A stretch of DNA of 64,000 bases from Cuniculiplasma divulgatum (GCA_031200235.1 CP133595.1:1054001-1118000); one strand, 5' to 3'. Counted from the stretch's first letter, positions 33,501 through 41,361 are shown. A program made the numbers and translations. Notes: a model not told the origin generated them from the letters alone.

Positions 33501-34213
33501 AAAATAAATTCCTTCAACCAATCATTAAGTCTTCCCAAGAATTGTCAAGGATTTTAATAGAAGATAAAGATGTAAAATCCTATATAATTTCTATTCCCGA
33601 TGATGAAAACATTTCAGGGATGAAGGTCAATGACTATATACAATTCGGAGTCAGAAAGAAATACAACAAAAGGTCTGGCCCCTCAAAAAGAAAACCGTGG
33701 TGGAGACTCCCAGATCAAGCGAGATTTTGCACAGAAATACTATTTCCAAGAAATTACAACGATAAACTTGAAGTCTTTTACAATCCAACTAGGTTTATTG
33801 CGAATCGATTTTATAGGCTTGAGACAAACAAGCACTCCTCACTTATCATTTATTTGAACTCTACTTTGAACTTTCTAATGCTTGAATTATTTGGAAGGAG
33901 AAATCTTGGTCTCGGTGCCTTAGACATAGAAAAACCGGAGTTGAGAAAACTTCCGATACTGGACAAAGATATAAAATTCAAAGACCACAATTTCTTTAGA
34001 AGAGAAGTTAAAACAATCTACGAAGAGCTTGGATTTAACAAATCGATACCAATACGTGAGCAAGAACCTAACCCCCTTCCTGATCGGGCAGAACTTGACA
34101 ACATCATTTTCGATGAGTTGGGATTAACACAGCAAGAGAGAAAAGAGGTGTATTGGTCAATTTGTGAGCTGGTAAAGCAGAGAATCGATAAATCGAAGAG
34201 TTTGAGGGAATAA
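30527..34213 (+). CDS. Eco57I-type adenine-specific DNA methylase, PglX or type IIG-like
   Basis: A 1228-residue N6-adenine methyltransferase. SAM motif I is SVVDPACGSGAFLVGM (about residue 442) and catalytic motif IV is VIGNPPYVRHEV (Asn691). Between them lies a roughly 110-residue Lys/Glu-rich coiled coil. The C-terminal third (LIIYLNSTLNFLMLELFGRR, LGLGALDIEKPELRKLPI) is the TaqI/Eco57I-like target-recognition region. The N-terminal 180 residues form a separate domain, but I see no certain nuclease motif, so it may methylate only, as PglX does in BREX. The gene is noticeably AT-richer than the host genes. It is coupled to the Orc1/Cdc6 gene. Confidence 0.9.
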   Translation: MSMLNEVILREHVYQQVIKTRSAKDLFDLFKILGYPESVILDPSSKRKKSDLDFRKEDEERIKEIYSILSFDKNLPVFLLETTTLHPSFVRSVASTFDKQYLQFLLIFTTDYSEISFVFPDKEKIEAGKHKLKLTKLTLDKEDIKSKRDYYSVIQTLANMEYEDKASWREVWRKWKKAFSVERVTKEFFERYKEIFFKLRDELHKQRIPSKESHEFTLQFLNRIMFIYFISKKNWLEKPKFVDWLWSSYKELGKFNSNEFYEEWLKQVFLKAFNNRANEIKGLPDEVVKVISNVPYLNGGLFRENDLDNLKVQISDRMFQKILEFFESYNFTIKEDMPLESEVAVDPQMIGYVYESLANVAEEIYDRNDLGIFYTPRVEVDFMCRRSLVEYLSKNLSEIPKEKFYHLIFDPLEEKDKIENWFEKENLWRKLEDALNNLSVVDPACGSGAFLVGMLNVVSEIYRMVYKRIGSSLTDFALKNRVIQYSLYGVDVMPWAIHAAELRLWLQLIVETEFKKEELRQHPLLPNLNLNLRVGDSLVQEIGGISFNLRTNNLKNHLKRKLEDLKQEKRKYFENSPTAKFKSPEEVKEEEIRLFEEIIDERVESLTTDIQVFEHNIKMARSQKTLAGEQVIDEKKVNENQLRIDSNKEEIEKLRNVKSHLNDPEKKPFVWDIDFAEIFGDKGGFDIVIGNPPYVRHEVISPPNRLKSDVGEDDRKEYKEKLVQSVRARFPVVNSLDLKNDYYIYFYFHGLSLLNEKGTFSFITSNSWLDVGYGWKLQEFLCKYVPILSIYDNPKRSFAHADVNTIIALFGAAEVKQRSLSDWTPGASAGNEKVWPQLRSVAKFVMFKKSFEEVLSPSNLIELDNIKATKRGEEITQLVGNVVETNDYRCFPIVQDDLLEDGWEYPENYNNKRFREGNYGGNNWGGKYLRAPNILYSVLQKGNFRDLETMGKIGTYLNTGGVDKFYFVKVKQRNKATSLILNTEFNEEFEVENKFLQPIIKSSQELSRILIEDKDVKSYIISIPDDENISGMKVNDYIQFGVRKKYNKRSGPSKRKPWWRLPDQARFCTEILFPRNYNDKLEVFYNPTRFIANRFYRLETNKHSSLIIYLNSTLNFLMLELFGRRNLGLGALDIEKPELRKLPILDKDIKFKDHNFFRREVKTIYEELGFNKSIPIREQEPNPLPDRAELDNIIFDELGLTQQERKEVYWSICELVKQRIDKSKSLRE

Positions 34214-34214
34214 A

Positions 34215-35363
34215 ATGCCAAAATCAATGCCTATTGAAGTAAACCCTGAAGTCCTGAAGTGGCTCAGAGAAAGTTCTGGCTGGAAGATAGATGAAGTTAG
34301 CAAGAGATTGGGAAGCACTTCTGAGGCTATATTAGACTTTGAGACGGGGGAAAAATCACCAACATTAACACAATTAAGGAGACTGTCTGAACTATACAAG
34401 AGACCTTCGGCTTCATTCTTCCTGTCTAAACCAAAGGAAGAAAAACCTCTGCCCAAAGATTACAGGTTCCTGCCAAACCGAGCAAACGTATTTGACAAAA
34501 AGACCATCCTTGCGATAAGAAGGTCCAGAAGCCTACAGAGTATAGGCAAAGAGCTATCCCTGAACATAAGATATGAAACAGTAACAAAGACCAAAAAGGC
34601 TGCTTTAACCGATAATCCAGAGCTCATTGCAGCTGAATATAGGAAGTTGTTCGCTCTTGACTTTGAAAAACAAAGAAAACTCAAAGATGCATACAAGTTG
34701 TTTGGTTACCTGAGAGATGCCCTTGAAGATTCAAACGTTCTGGTTTTCCAGTTCTCCATGCCTATCGAAGATGCAAGGGGCTTTGCATTGGCAGACGAGT
34801 TCCCATCCATTGTTGTAATTAATTCAAAAGACAGTATAGAGGCAAGATTGTTTACCCTAATGCATGAATTCGGGCACATTCTTCTTGGCGAAACAGTAAT
34901 AGATATTCCTGACGAATCTCAGGCAAATAGGGATAGCATAGAAAGGTGGTGTAATGCATTTTCGGCCTCGTTCTTGCTGCCAAAGGAATCGATCAGCGAA
35001 TTATTCAAAGAATATCGTGGTAGACTGACGGAAACAGAAACTCTAAACTCTTTGTCCAGAAAATATAAGGTCAGCAAGGCCGTGCTTCTGGTCAAGATGC
35101 TGGAACTGGATTATATTTCAAGACAGGAATTCGAGAATGTTCTGGCGAGGTATGTGCCAAAGGAAACCAAGAAGATTGAAGTTAAAAAGAAAGGTATAAG
35201 CCTGACATCAGATCAGAGATGCCTCTCGGAGATGGGCAACAAGTTCGTATCTTTAGTAGCTAACAATTTCGACAAGGATTTCATAACATACAGTGATGCC
35301 CTGAATTATTTGTCAATCAAATCAAAGAACTTCGACAGGGTTCTGGCGAAAGCGAGAAAATGA
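34215..35363 (+). CDS. XRE-family HTH and ImmA/IrrE metallopeptidase protein (antitoxin or regulator)
   Basis: A 382-residue protein. The N-terminal XRE helix-turn-helix (residues 10-60, WLRESSGWKIDEVSKRLG and FETGEKSPTLTQLRRLSE) is followed by an ImmA/IrrE (COG2856) peptidase domain with LMHEFGHILLGE, that is HEFGH with His217, Glu218 and His221. A further helical segment ends the protein. Such fusions act as regulators cleaved or cleaving under stress and as antitoxins of PIN-like toxins. It starts two bases after the methylase and overlaps the DUF4411 gene by 4 bp. Confidence 0.9.
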   Translation: MPKSMPIEVNPEVLKWLRESSGWKIDEVSKRLGSTSEAILDFETGEKSPTLTQLRRLSELYKRPSASFFLSKPKEEKPLPKDYRFLPNRANVFDKKTILAIRRSRSLQSIGKELSLNIRYETVTKTKKAALTDNPELIAAEYRKLFALDFEKQRKLKDAYKLFGYLRDALEDSNVLVFQFSMPIEDARGFALADEFPSIVVINSKDSIEARLFTLMHEFGHILLGETVIDIPDESQANRDSIERWCNAFSASFLLPKESISELFKEYRGRLTETETLNSLSRKYKVSKAVLLVKMLELDYISRQEFENVLARYVPKETKKIEVKKKGISLTSDQRCLSEMGNKFVSLVANNFDKDFITYSDALNYLSIKSKNFDRVLAKARK

Positions 35364-35851
35364 CCTCAAATAACTATATCATGGATTCGTCTTCGCTGAT
35401 TGAACTGAACAGGCACAATCCAATTGATGTATTTCCCAGTGTGTGGAAGAATATGGAGTCATTGATCAGTAAAGGCCTCTTGATAGCCCCTACTGAGGTA
35501 CTTTACGAAATAACGGAAAGAGATGATCAGCTGGCAAAATGGGCCAAAGAACAAACCAGCTTTTTTCGTACACCCACACAGAAACAGATAGAAATTCTGA
35601 AGGGCATATTAAAAGCATATCCGTCAATGGTAAGGGAAGACAGGAAATATGATGCGGATCCATGGGTTATTGCTTTAGCCATAGAGATGACAACAGATTC
35701 CCAGCAAACACTGACTCCGATAAAGAGGATAGTAGTTACGGAAGAAAAACTGAGAGGGGAAAAAATCAGAATCCCTTACGTCTGCCAGAAATACAACATA
35801 GATTCAATCGACATTATAGAAATGTTCAGAATAGAAGGATGGAAATTCTAG
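35360..35851 (+). CDS. DUF4411 PIN-like nuclease (probable toxin)
   Basis: A 163-residue PIN-fold protein. It begins YIMDSSSLIELNR, with the first catalytic Asp near residue 9. A conserved Glu follows in LIAPTEVLYEI, and KYDADPWVIALA holds the later acidic residues, the DUF4411 pattern. DUF4411 proteins regularly follow XRE-COG2856 genes and have been predicted as toxins of a type II toxin-antitoxin pair, with RNA cleavage as the likely activity. Here the pair is embedded between the methylase and helicase of a defence operon, where it may act as a suicide module. Confidence 0.85.
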   Translation: MTSNNYIMDSSSLIELNRHNPIDVFPSVWKNMESLISKGLLIAPTEVLYEITERDDQLAKWAKEQTSFFRTPTQKQIEILKGILKAYPSMVREDRKYDADPWVIALAIEMTTDSQQTLTPIKRIVVTEEKLRGEKIRIPYVCQKYNIDSIDIIEMFRIEGWKF

Positions 35852-35860
35852 GGGGATAAT

Positions 35861-38800
35861 GTGACACTACAAAAAGAGATAATTGATAATAGCGAAGGAA
35901 ACAAGTTGGTTAGCTTTCTCAACAGCACTTTGAAAGAGAACGCCAATACGAATCTCGATATAGCAACTGCATTCTTCAATATAGAGGCTTTTGCAATGAT
36001 TAAGGACAACCTGAACGGGTTTACGAGATTCAGGCTTCTTCTCGGCAAGACTCCGGAAATCCAGAATGAAAAGACCCTTGGAGATGTTCTTTTGGAAGAG
36101 ATCCGGAAAGAAGTTGAAGGGTTTGACTTAACCAGGGAATCAGATTCCACCGTGAGACTGTTCATCAAGTTCTTGGGAAGAGAAAACGTCGAAGTGCGGT
36201 TGTTCGAGAAATTCCTTCATGGAAAAGCGTACATCTTTGATGACAGGATCGTAATAGGGTCATCGAACTTCACCGCAGCGGGATTGACAAGATATGGTGA
36301 GCTGAACACGTGGCAGCAGCAGTCCCAGGCAGTCTACACAAGAAAGGAATGGTTTGAGAAATTCTGGTCAGAATCGGTGGATTTCAAGGATGAGTTGATC
36401 AGGCTCTTGGAGGATTCAAGGTTTGGAAGTAAAGAATACTCTCCTTATGAAATCTATATCAAATCACTGTACGAGCTCCAAAAGGATGACATCAAAGAAG
36501 AACAGAAAGGAGAAAAGGACAAGCCAAGAGGATTGCCGGAAACCAAGGTTAACCTTGCCCAATTCCAGGAGGATGCCATAGCCAGGATATGGACAAGAAT
36601 GAAGAAATACGGTGGCTGTATAGTTGCGGATTCAGTGGGATTGGGAAAGACCTGGATTGCAAAAAAGATTCTTGAACAGATAGGATACTATGAGAGAAAG
36701 AATATTCTGGTCGTCTGCCCCGCTCAGTTGAGAGAAATGTGGCGATCCGAATTAAAAAAGATTGACACCAAGGAAAACATTCTTTCACAGGAAGACCTCG
36801 CTTCTGAATCTTATCTGGAAAAGGCGAAAAGAACACTTGGTGGAAGGATGGATAACGTTGAACTGATTGTTGTGGATGAAAGCCACAATTTCAGGAATCC
36901 ATTGTCGAACAGATGGGAAAATTTCTTTTCTTTGGTTCACGACAACATTTCAGAAACAGGAAAGAAACCTTACATCCTGTTCCTAACCGCAACGCCCATA
37001 AACAACACCCCATGGGACCTGTACTGGCAGATCATGCTCCTTGTTTTGATGGATAGATCAGCATTTATCAAGGAAAACATACCTGATCTTTTTAAATTCT
37101 TCAAGGAAGCAAAAGGAACCCCTTCAATGCTGAATGATTTGCTGAATGAGATTTCCATAAGGAGAACAAGAGACTACATTATTGAGAATTACCCTGACGC
37201 ATTCATCATCCGGGAGCTACCGAACGGAGAGGTAGAGGAACAAAAAGTAACATTTCCAAAGAGAATTCTGGAGAATGTCAACTACAAGCTTGACAGCGCC
37301 TACAAGGGAATGTATAAGGAGATTTCTGACACGATTACAGAGAAACTGAAGATGGCCTACTATAAGATTCTGGAATACAGGAAGGAACCCCTCAAAACCG
37401 AAGAGGAAAGACTCGCACTAGGTAGAATGGTTGCCATAGGCGGTATATTCAGGACCATACTTCTCAAAAGGTTAGAGAGCAGTGTTGATTCCTTCAGGAA
37501 GAGTATCTCAAACCATATAAGATTCCTGGAGAAATTGAAGGTCTATCTAAAATCGGGAAAGCTCTTAACGAAGAAGAGTTATTTGAAGTACCTCCTCAAT
37601 GTTTACGATGAATTGGAAGATGGAGACCTTAGAGATGTTTTGGACGACTTCAGAATTGATGAATACAGAACTGATGATCTGTTTAAGGACATAGACATAG
37701 ACATCTCACTGCTCAGTGGTATTTTGGAAAAAGTGAACAAGATCAGACCGGAAGACGATTCTAAACTCAACGTTCTCAAGGAGAAACTCCTGGATCTGTC
37801 AAAGGGCGGTCAAATCGTTCTATTCACATATTACGCGGACACACTGAACTACATCTACAGCGAGATAATGAAAGATGGGCGATTTTCGAAACTTAAGATA
37901 GAAGCAATATCAAGTTCCGGCATGACGAGTAAGAGTCCACAGGAAAGAGAGACTATTATTAAACGATTCTTCGAGAAAGGAGTCGATATCATACTCAGTA
38001 CAGATGTATTGTCAGAAGGACAGAACCTGCAAACAGCTAAATTCCTTATCAATTATGACCTGCACTGGAATCCCACTAGGATGATTCAGAGAGCAGGGAG
38101 AATCGACAGGATTGGATCTCCATACAAAGAGATATACGTCTATAATTTCTTCCCGGAAGATGAGCTCGAAGAACTTCTCAAGCTCGTAGAAATACTGCAA
38201 AATAAGATAATAGGCATTGACGAAGCAGTGGGACTGGACCAGACCATACTTGGCGAGGAGATACATCCCAAGGTATTTGGAATTATCAGAAGAATCAAGG
38301 GCAAGGACGAGAAGGTATTTGCAGAATTAGAGAAGGATATATTTGGTGGAGGAGAGGTATTCTACCAACCCCTGAAAGATTTCCTCAAGAATAAGGGTGT
38401 TGAGGAACTCGAAAAAATACCGAATGGGGTATTCAGCGGATTGAAAAAAGACAAGCCATCAGGAATATTCTTCTACTACAAATTCGAAGACGATTTTCAC
38501 TTTTGGTATCTATACGACCTGAAATCTGGCATAATGCTTACAAGAAAAACCGAGATTTTAGACTTTATAAAATGCAAACCAGACGAAATACGGGTAATTC
38601 CGGACTTTTTTGAACGGGTTTATGATGCCAACAAATTGGTTCTGGAGGATATAGAGAGAATGTATAAGGAAATCGAGTTGAGTCACACCCAGGATTCGCA
38701 ATTGAAAGAACTTAACAGGTCAAAAAGCACTAAATTTATCAAGAAGATGATTGATGAAATTGAATTACAAATAACTGATTATCTGAATGAATACCCCAAT

Positions 38801-39043
38801 GATACTTCTGCGGAGCAGGTGTGGGAACCTATCAAGACAAAACTCCTTTCCCTGCCGCCAACCAAGAAAAGACTCCAGGAACTTAGAAAAATATGGAGAG
38901 AGTATAAAAAGAACAACGATTGGAAAAGAATGATCACGGAACTCGGAGGTTTCTTAACCGAAAAGGGAATATTTAAGAAGGCGGTAGTGAACCCCTTTGA
39001 CGTGTCAAAGCTGAAGTTGATTGCGATGGACTTCATTTCATAA
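35861..39043 (+). CDS. PLD-domain SNF2-family helicase
   Basis: A 1060-residue protein. The N-terminal phospholipase D-like domain carries the HKD motif LHGKAYIFDDRIVIGSSNFT (His120, Lys122, Asp127). The SNF2 helicase follows, with Walker A DSVGLGKTWIAKKI (Lys263), DESH motif II at about residue 339-342, LTATPINNTPWDL, LSTDVLSEGQNLQ and motif VI QRAGRIDRIG. The C-terminal 280 residues are helical. COG0553-type helicases with PLD domains are common partners of Eco57I-type methylases in defence islands and resemble parts of DISARM. It probably translocates on and cuts or blocks foreign DNA. GTG 35861 is the start, 9 bp after the toxin gene. Confidence 0.9.
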   Translation: MTLQKEIIDNSEGNKLVSFLNSTLKENANTNLDIATAFFNIEAFAMIKDNLNGFTRFRLLLGKTPEIQNEKTLGDVLLEEIRKEVEGFDLTRESDSTVRLFIKFLGRENVEVRLFEKFLHGKAYIFDDRIVIGSSNFTAAGLTRYGELNTWQQQSQAVYTRKEWFEKFWSESVDFKDELIRLLEDSRFGSKEYSPYEIYIKSLYELQKDDIKEEQKGEKDKPRGLPETKVNLAQFQEDAIARIWTRMKKYGGCIVADSVGLGKTWIAKKILEQIGYYERKNILVVCPAQLREMWRSELKKIDTKENILSQEDLASESYLEKAKRTLGGRMDNVELIVVDESHNFRNPLSNRWENFFSLVHDNISETGKKPYILFLTATPINNTPWDLYWQIMLLVLMDRSAFIKENIPDLFKFFKEAKGTPSMLNDLLNEISIRRTRDYIIENYPDAFIIRELPNGEVEEQKVTFPKRILENVNYKLDSAYKGMYKEISDTITEKLKMAYYKILEYRKEPLKTEEERLALGRMVAIGGIFRTILLKRLESSVDSFRKSISNHIRFLEKLKVYLKSGKLLTKKSYLKYLLNVYDELEDGDLRDVLDDFRIDEYRTDDLFKDIDIDISLLSGILEKVNKIRPEDDSKLNVLKEKLLDLSKGGQIVLFTYYADTLNYIYSEIMKDGRFSKLKIEAISSSGMTSKSPQERETIIKRFFEKGVDIILSTDVLSEGQNLQTAKFLINYDLHWNPTRMIQRAGRIDRIGSPYKEIYVYNFFPEDELEELLKLVEILQNKIIGIDEAVGLDQTILGEEIHPKVFGIIRRIKGKDEKVFAELEKDIFGGGEVFYQPLKDFLKNKGVEELEKIPNGVFSGLKKDKPSGIFFYYKFEDDFHFWYLYDLKSGIMLTRKTEILDFIKCKPDEIRVIPDFFERVYDANKLVLEDIERMYKEIELSHTQDSQLKELNRSKSTKFIKKMIDEIELQITDYLNEYPNDTSAEQVWEPIKTKLLSLPPTKKRLQELRKIWREYKKNNDWKRMITELGGFLTEKGIFKKAVVNPFDVSKLKLIAMDFIS

Positions 39044-39086
39044 TTATGCAAACCCAGCGCAACATATCCGGTGTTGCATAGGATTT

Positions 39087-39254
39087 CTACGAACTACGAG
39101 GAATAGTGTAAGTATTCTTCTCACCAACATACGTGTTGAAATGATCGCCACATTCAGAGCACTTGTACCTTGAGACCTGGAAAACATTAAACGTCCATTC
39201 TTTGATTGGTTGATTTTTATTTTCATTTCCGCAAATTGGACACTTCATAGCCAT
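39087..39254 (-). CDS. Small zinc-ribbon protein
   Basis: A 55-residue protein, MAMKCPICGNENKNQ at the N terminus and YKCSECGDHFNTYVG in the middle. The two CxxC knuckles (Cys5/Cys8 and Cys32/Cys35) form a complete zinc-ribbon site. The tail is KNTYTIPRSS. It faces the helicase gene tail to tail. Small zinc ribbons of this kind occur widely in archaeal plasmids and may bind nucleic acid or proteins. The intact Cys spacing and ATG start support a real gene, with function unknown. Confidence 0.65.
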   Translation of the reverse strand: MAMKCPICGNENKNQPIKEWTFNVFQVSRYKCSECGDHFNTYVGEKNTYTIPRSS

Positions 39255-39305
39255 GTTAGATACCATACTTACTTTAATTTTTCTTGATCCTTCATCCGGT
39301 GGCTG

Positions 39306-39482
39306 TTAGAGCTCCTTGAGAAACTCTCTCACATTCCTTACTGTACCCTTTTGTATGTCCTGCTCACTTCTTTCCAGCTGATCCATGACATACTCGTTTT
39401 CCAAGGTTTCAATAGTGGCCTCAAGGCTCTCCAGATCAGATTTCGGTATGCTCACGAGCCGTGACTGTTTTGTTGTGGACAT
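39306..39482 (-). CDS. RelB/Phd-like antitoxin, without adjacent toxin
   Basis: A 58-residue protein, MSTTKQSRLVSIPKSDLESLE, followed by a long helix, ENEYVMDQLERSEQDIQKG, and the acidic end VREFLKEL. Its layout is that of a small antitoxin (RelB/Phd/VapB class): an N-terminal strand and DNA-binding segment and a helical toxin-binding tail. No RelE, Doc or VapC gene is next to it; the neighbouring zinc ribbon does not look like a toxin. It may be a solitary antitoxin that protects the host against related systems, or a remnant. Confidence 0.55.
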   Translation of the reverse strand: MSTTKQSRLVSIPKSDLESLEATIETLENEYVMDQLERSEQDIQKGTVRNVREFLKEL

Positions 39483-39535
39483 ATTATAACACACTATTCT
39501 TCCAGATTTTAATATCTTTTGGTAGGTTTCGGCTC

Positions 39536-39960
39536 AAATTCACCCCGACCTTCGGCCACCCCTCTTTGAACCTTCGCCTTTTGTATGTGCCCTTCGCTCT
39601 CCTGCACGCCGAGCACAGGACCCCATGCTTCGACTCCAATCAAAATTCACCCCGTCTTGCTTACGCAATCCACCCCTCTTTTGATTTTCGTCTCGCACTC
39701 TTCTTCGAAGAGCCCCCCCATTCGCCATGCTCATTCAGGGTGGTGTCCTGTGCTCGCCGCTCGTGGTGTATGTGTGGTGTTTCACACCACCCACCGCTAA
39801 CGCTTACACCACTCGGTCTTGCTACGCAAGACTTCCGGCTCGCTTCGGGCACATTATTCTCTCCTGCGGAGTGCAATTACAAGGGGGAATAGGGGAGAGG
39901 AATTTTTGACCGCACAATGCCGCTTCGCTCAGTGCGGAATTACAGGAATATGAGGGGTTC
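39536..39960. other. GC-richer, hairpin-dense non-coding region with an imperfect tandem repeat
   Basis: This region contrasts with the AT-rich element around it. AAATTCACCCCG occurs at 39536 and again at 39643. Each copy is followed by a small hairpin (CCGACCTTCGG; TTGC-TTAC-GCAA) and CCACCCCTCTTTTGA-like sequence, which gives two units of about 107 bp. Further hairpins include CTCTTC-TTC-GAAGAG (about 39707), GTGGTGT-TTC-ACACCAC (about 39775), GTCTTGC-TAC-GCAAGAC (about 39820) and CCGCAC...GTGCGG (about 39910-39937). Several TTCG loops recur. Short open frames cross it but none is convincing. A structured RNA or the end of a mobile element are the best guesses. Confidence 0.5.
39949..39959 (+). 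repeat. Short direct repeat, left of cassette 2
   Basis: TATGAGGGGTT recurs at 41351-41361, so the 11-mers bracket cassette 2 (precursor and two membrane genes). The length is modest and chance cannot be ruled out. Confidence 0.35.
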
Positions 39961-40150
39961 TCGTGCCGTGCTGTTTTTCTATTATTCAAGAATATCTGGT
40001 CAGTGGATTATGAAAATGAATTTGCTATTTTCGTACGTGTAGCTTGTATTTTACTGACTTTCTCGTTATGTATGGGGCAAAATTCAATTAAGTAAAAACT
40101 AAATCCTCTATTTTGTTACTATTTCGTTTAATTTCAAGGCTCTATATGAA

Positions 40151-40852
40151 ATGGACATAAAGGTATGTCACAAAGGACTAACCACTCACAAAATAGGAAT
40201 ATATATACATGATGATTTTATTATTAGTCTTATGACAAAGAAAATTAAGAGTGTAAAGGTGCTTCATTTTGATGAAAGCACGGAAAAGGAAGCGAGAATC
40301 CAGCAAGCCTCTATCCTTATAGAGATTGAGGGAGAGAAACCAAAACTAATTCAAGGAATGCAACTATTGAAAGGAGATGTAAACGGTAATCACACTATCA
40401 ACTATACTATATTCGATGGGAAAAATATTGGGAAAGCAACGTACTCCATAAACACAAAGGAAAAGAATAAAAATGATTCAAAGCTAAAAATTGTAGGCAT
40501 TAGTGAGGGAAAAGCTTGTTGCGGGAATAGTAAACCGATAGACATAACATTAGTGGTATCAAATAAAACATACTCAAGCAATGATCCATCTATTCAATGC
40601 GACATTTGTCAGGCATTAGTTAAGGAAATATGCGAGGAATTGGCAGACGGCATACCTTCGGATGAGATATGTGCGGACGTGTGCGTTGCGGGAGCAGGAG
40701 ATATTTGCTTATTATTTGTTGAAACCTTAATCGGTTACCTTATCTGTCTATCAATTTGCGCCTCTCTCTGCGCACTGGCAATAGAGGAAATAACAGATTA
40801 CGGTTGTAGCGTGGGAGCTGAGTACATATGCCAAAAGATAGGTGTATGCTAG
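40151..40852 (+). CDS. Cysteine-rich archaeocin-like precursor 2 (halocin C8-like domain)
   Basis: A 233-residue protein whose C-terminal 85 residues hold 12 Cys spaced C2C7C12C3C7C12C3C3C11C7C5C, ending CSVGAEYICQKIGVC. This is the pattern of precursor 1 plus one extra Cys pair, and it includes the C3C7C12 step of halocin C8. The N-terminal 145 residues are beta-rich and polar, with a CC pair (KACCGNS), and there is no signal peptide. Sequence identity with precursor 1 is clearest in the tail (ICEELADGIPSDEIC versus LCTLLADGVSEDLAC). A weak TATA-like TCGTTTAATTT lies about 20 nt upstream. It is followed by two small membrane-protein genes. Confidence 0.78.
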   Translation: MDIKVCHKGLTTHKIGIYIHDDFIISLMTKKIKSVKVLHFDESTEKEARIQQASILIEIEGEKPKLIQGMQLLKGDVNGNHTINYTIFDGKNIGKATYSINTKEKNKNDSKLKIVGISEGKACCGNSKPIDITLVVSNKTYSSNDPSIQCDICQALVKEICEELADGIPSDEICADVCVAGAGDICLLFVETLIGYLICLSICASLCALAIEEITDYGCSVGAEYICQKIGVC

Positions 40853-40881
40853 ATAGTTTACATTAACGTGGGATGATTATA

Positions 40882-41124
40882 GTGGTAAAATATCATAAAC
40901 CAGTTAGTTATTTGAGTCTTATCGCAGGTTTCCTCTTCATAGCGTTTTTATTAATCGGAGCAATTGCGATAATAGTCATACATTCACATGTTCTGGCCTT
41001 TATTGATCTGGGTTTGTTACCGGTAATCGTAATTGTGGGAACAGTAGGATATATAAAAAGCCTAAAAAGCGGTTCGAGACAAGAGAGAATGAGTGAACTC
41101 TTTGAAAATTCAAAGAGGAAGTGA
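40882..41124 (+). CDS. Small two-helix membrane protein of cassette 2
   Basis: An 80-residue protein homologous to the cassette 1 protein at 21908 (MVKYHK start, long double hydrophobic hairpin, SGSRQERMSELFENSKRK tail). That alignment supports GTG 40882, preceded by GGATGA, rather than the in-frame ATG at 40873. The conserved position after the Cys-rich precursor marks it as a candidate immunity protein. Confidence 0.7.
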   Translation: MVKYHKPVSYLSLIAGFLFIAFLLIGAIAIIVIHSHVLAFIDLGLLPVIVIVGTVGYIKSLKSGSRQERMSELFENSKRK

Positions 41125-41127
41125 AAA

Positions 41128-41337
41128 ATGGTTTCAAAACACATTCACAGGTATATCATAGGTGGGACGGCCATATTTTTCATAGTTTATGTGCTTGTAG
41201 CAAATGCCTATCTTACTTTCAGGGACTTTGCATTCTATGCAGCGGTGCCTTCATTAGTGATAATGATTGCTCTTGCCTTTGTTTACCGCTATCTTGAAAA
41301 CAGTATCAAATTTGAGCGGAGAACAGGAACTCAATAA
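41128..41337 (+). CDS. Small two-helix membrane protein of cassette 2
   Basis: A 69-residue protein with two transmembrane helices (about residues 9-29 and 33-53) and a charged tail, YLENSIKFERRTGTQ. It starts three bases after the previous stop. Its length and place match the last genes of cassettes 1 and 3, though its sequence is diverged and homology is uncertain. Confidence 0.62.
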   Translation: MVSKHIHRYIIGGTAIFFIVYVLVANAYLTFRDFAFYAAVPSLVIMIALAFVYRYLENSIKFERRTGTQ

Positions 41338-41350
41338 CCTGAAAGAAAAG

Positions 41351-41361
41351 TATGAGGGGTT
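41351..41361 (+). repeat. Short direct repeat, right of cassette 2
   Basis: Second copy of TATGAGGGGTT (first at 39949). It lies 13 bp after the last gene of the cassette. Confidence 0.35.

Noticed and set aside
30527-39043. Assignment of the operon to BREX or DISARM
   Set aside because: The methylase and helicase resemble components of those systems, but PglZ, BrxC, DrmA and DrmB are absent, so the name would mislead.
39536-39750. Possible CRISPR array because of repeated units
   Set aside because: Only two imperfect units of about 107 bp, no regular spacers and no cas genes in the window.
39461-39909. Overlapping frames of 60-143 codons on both strands
   Set aside because: They cross the hairpin repeats, have Pro/Cys/Arg-heavy products without a consistent pattern, and all frames are similarly open, which points to a compositional effect.
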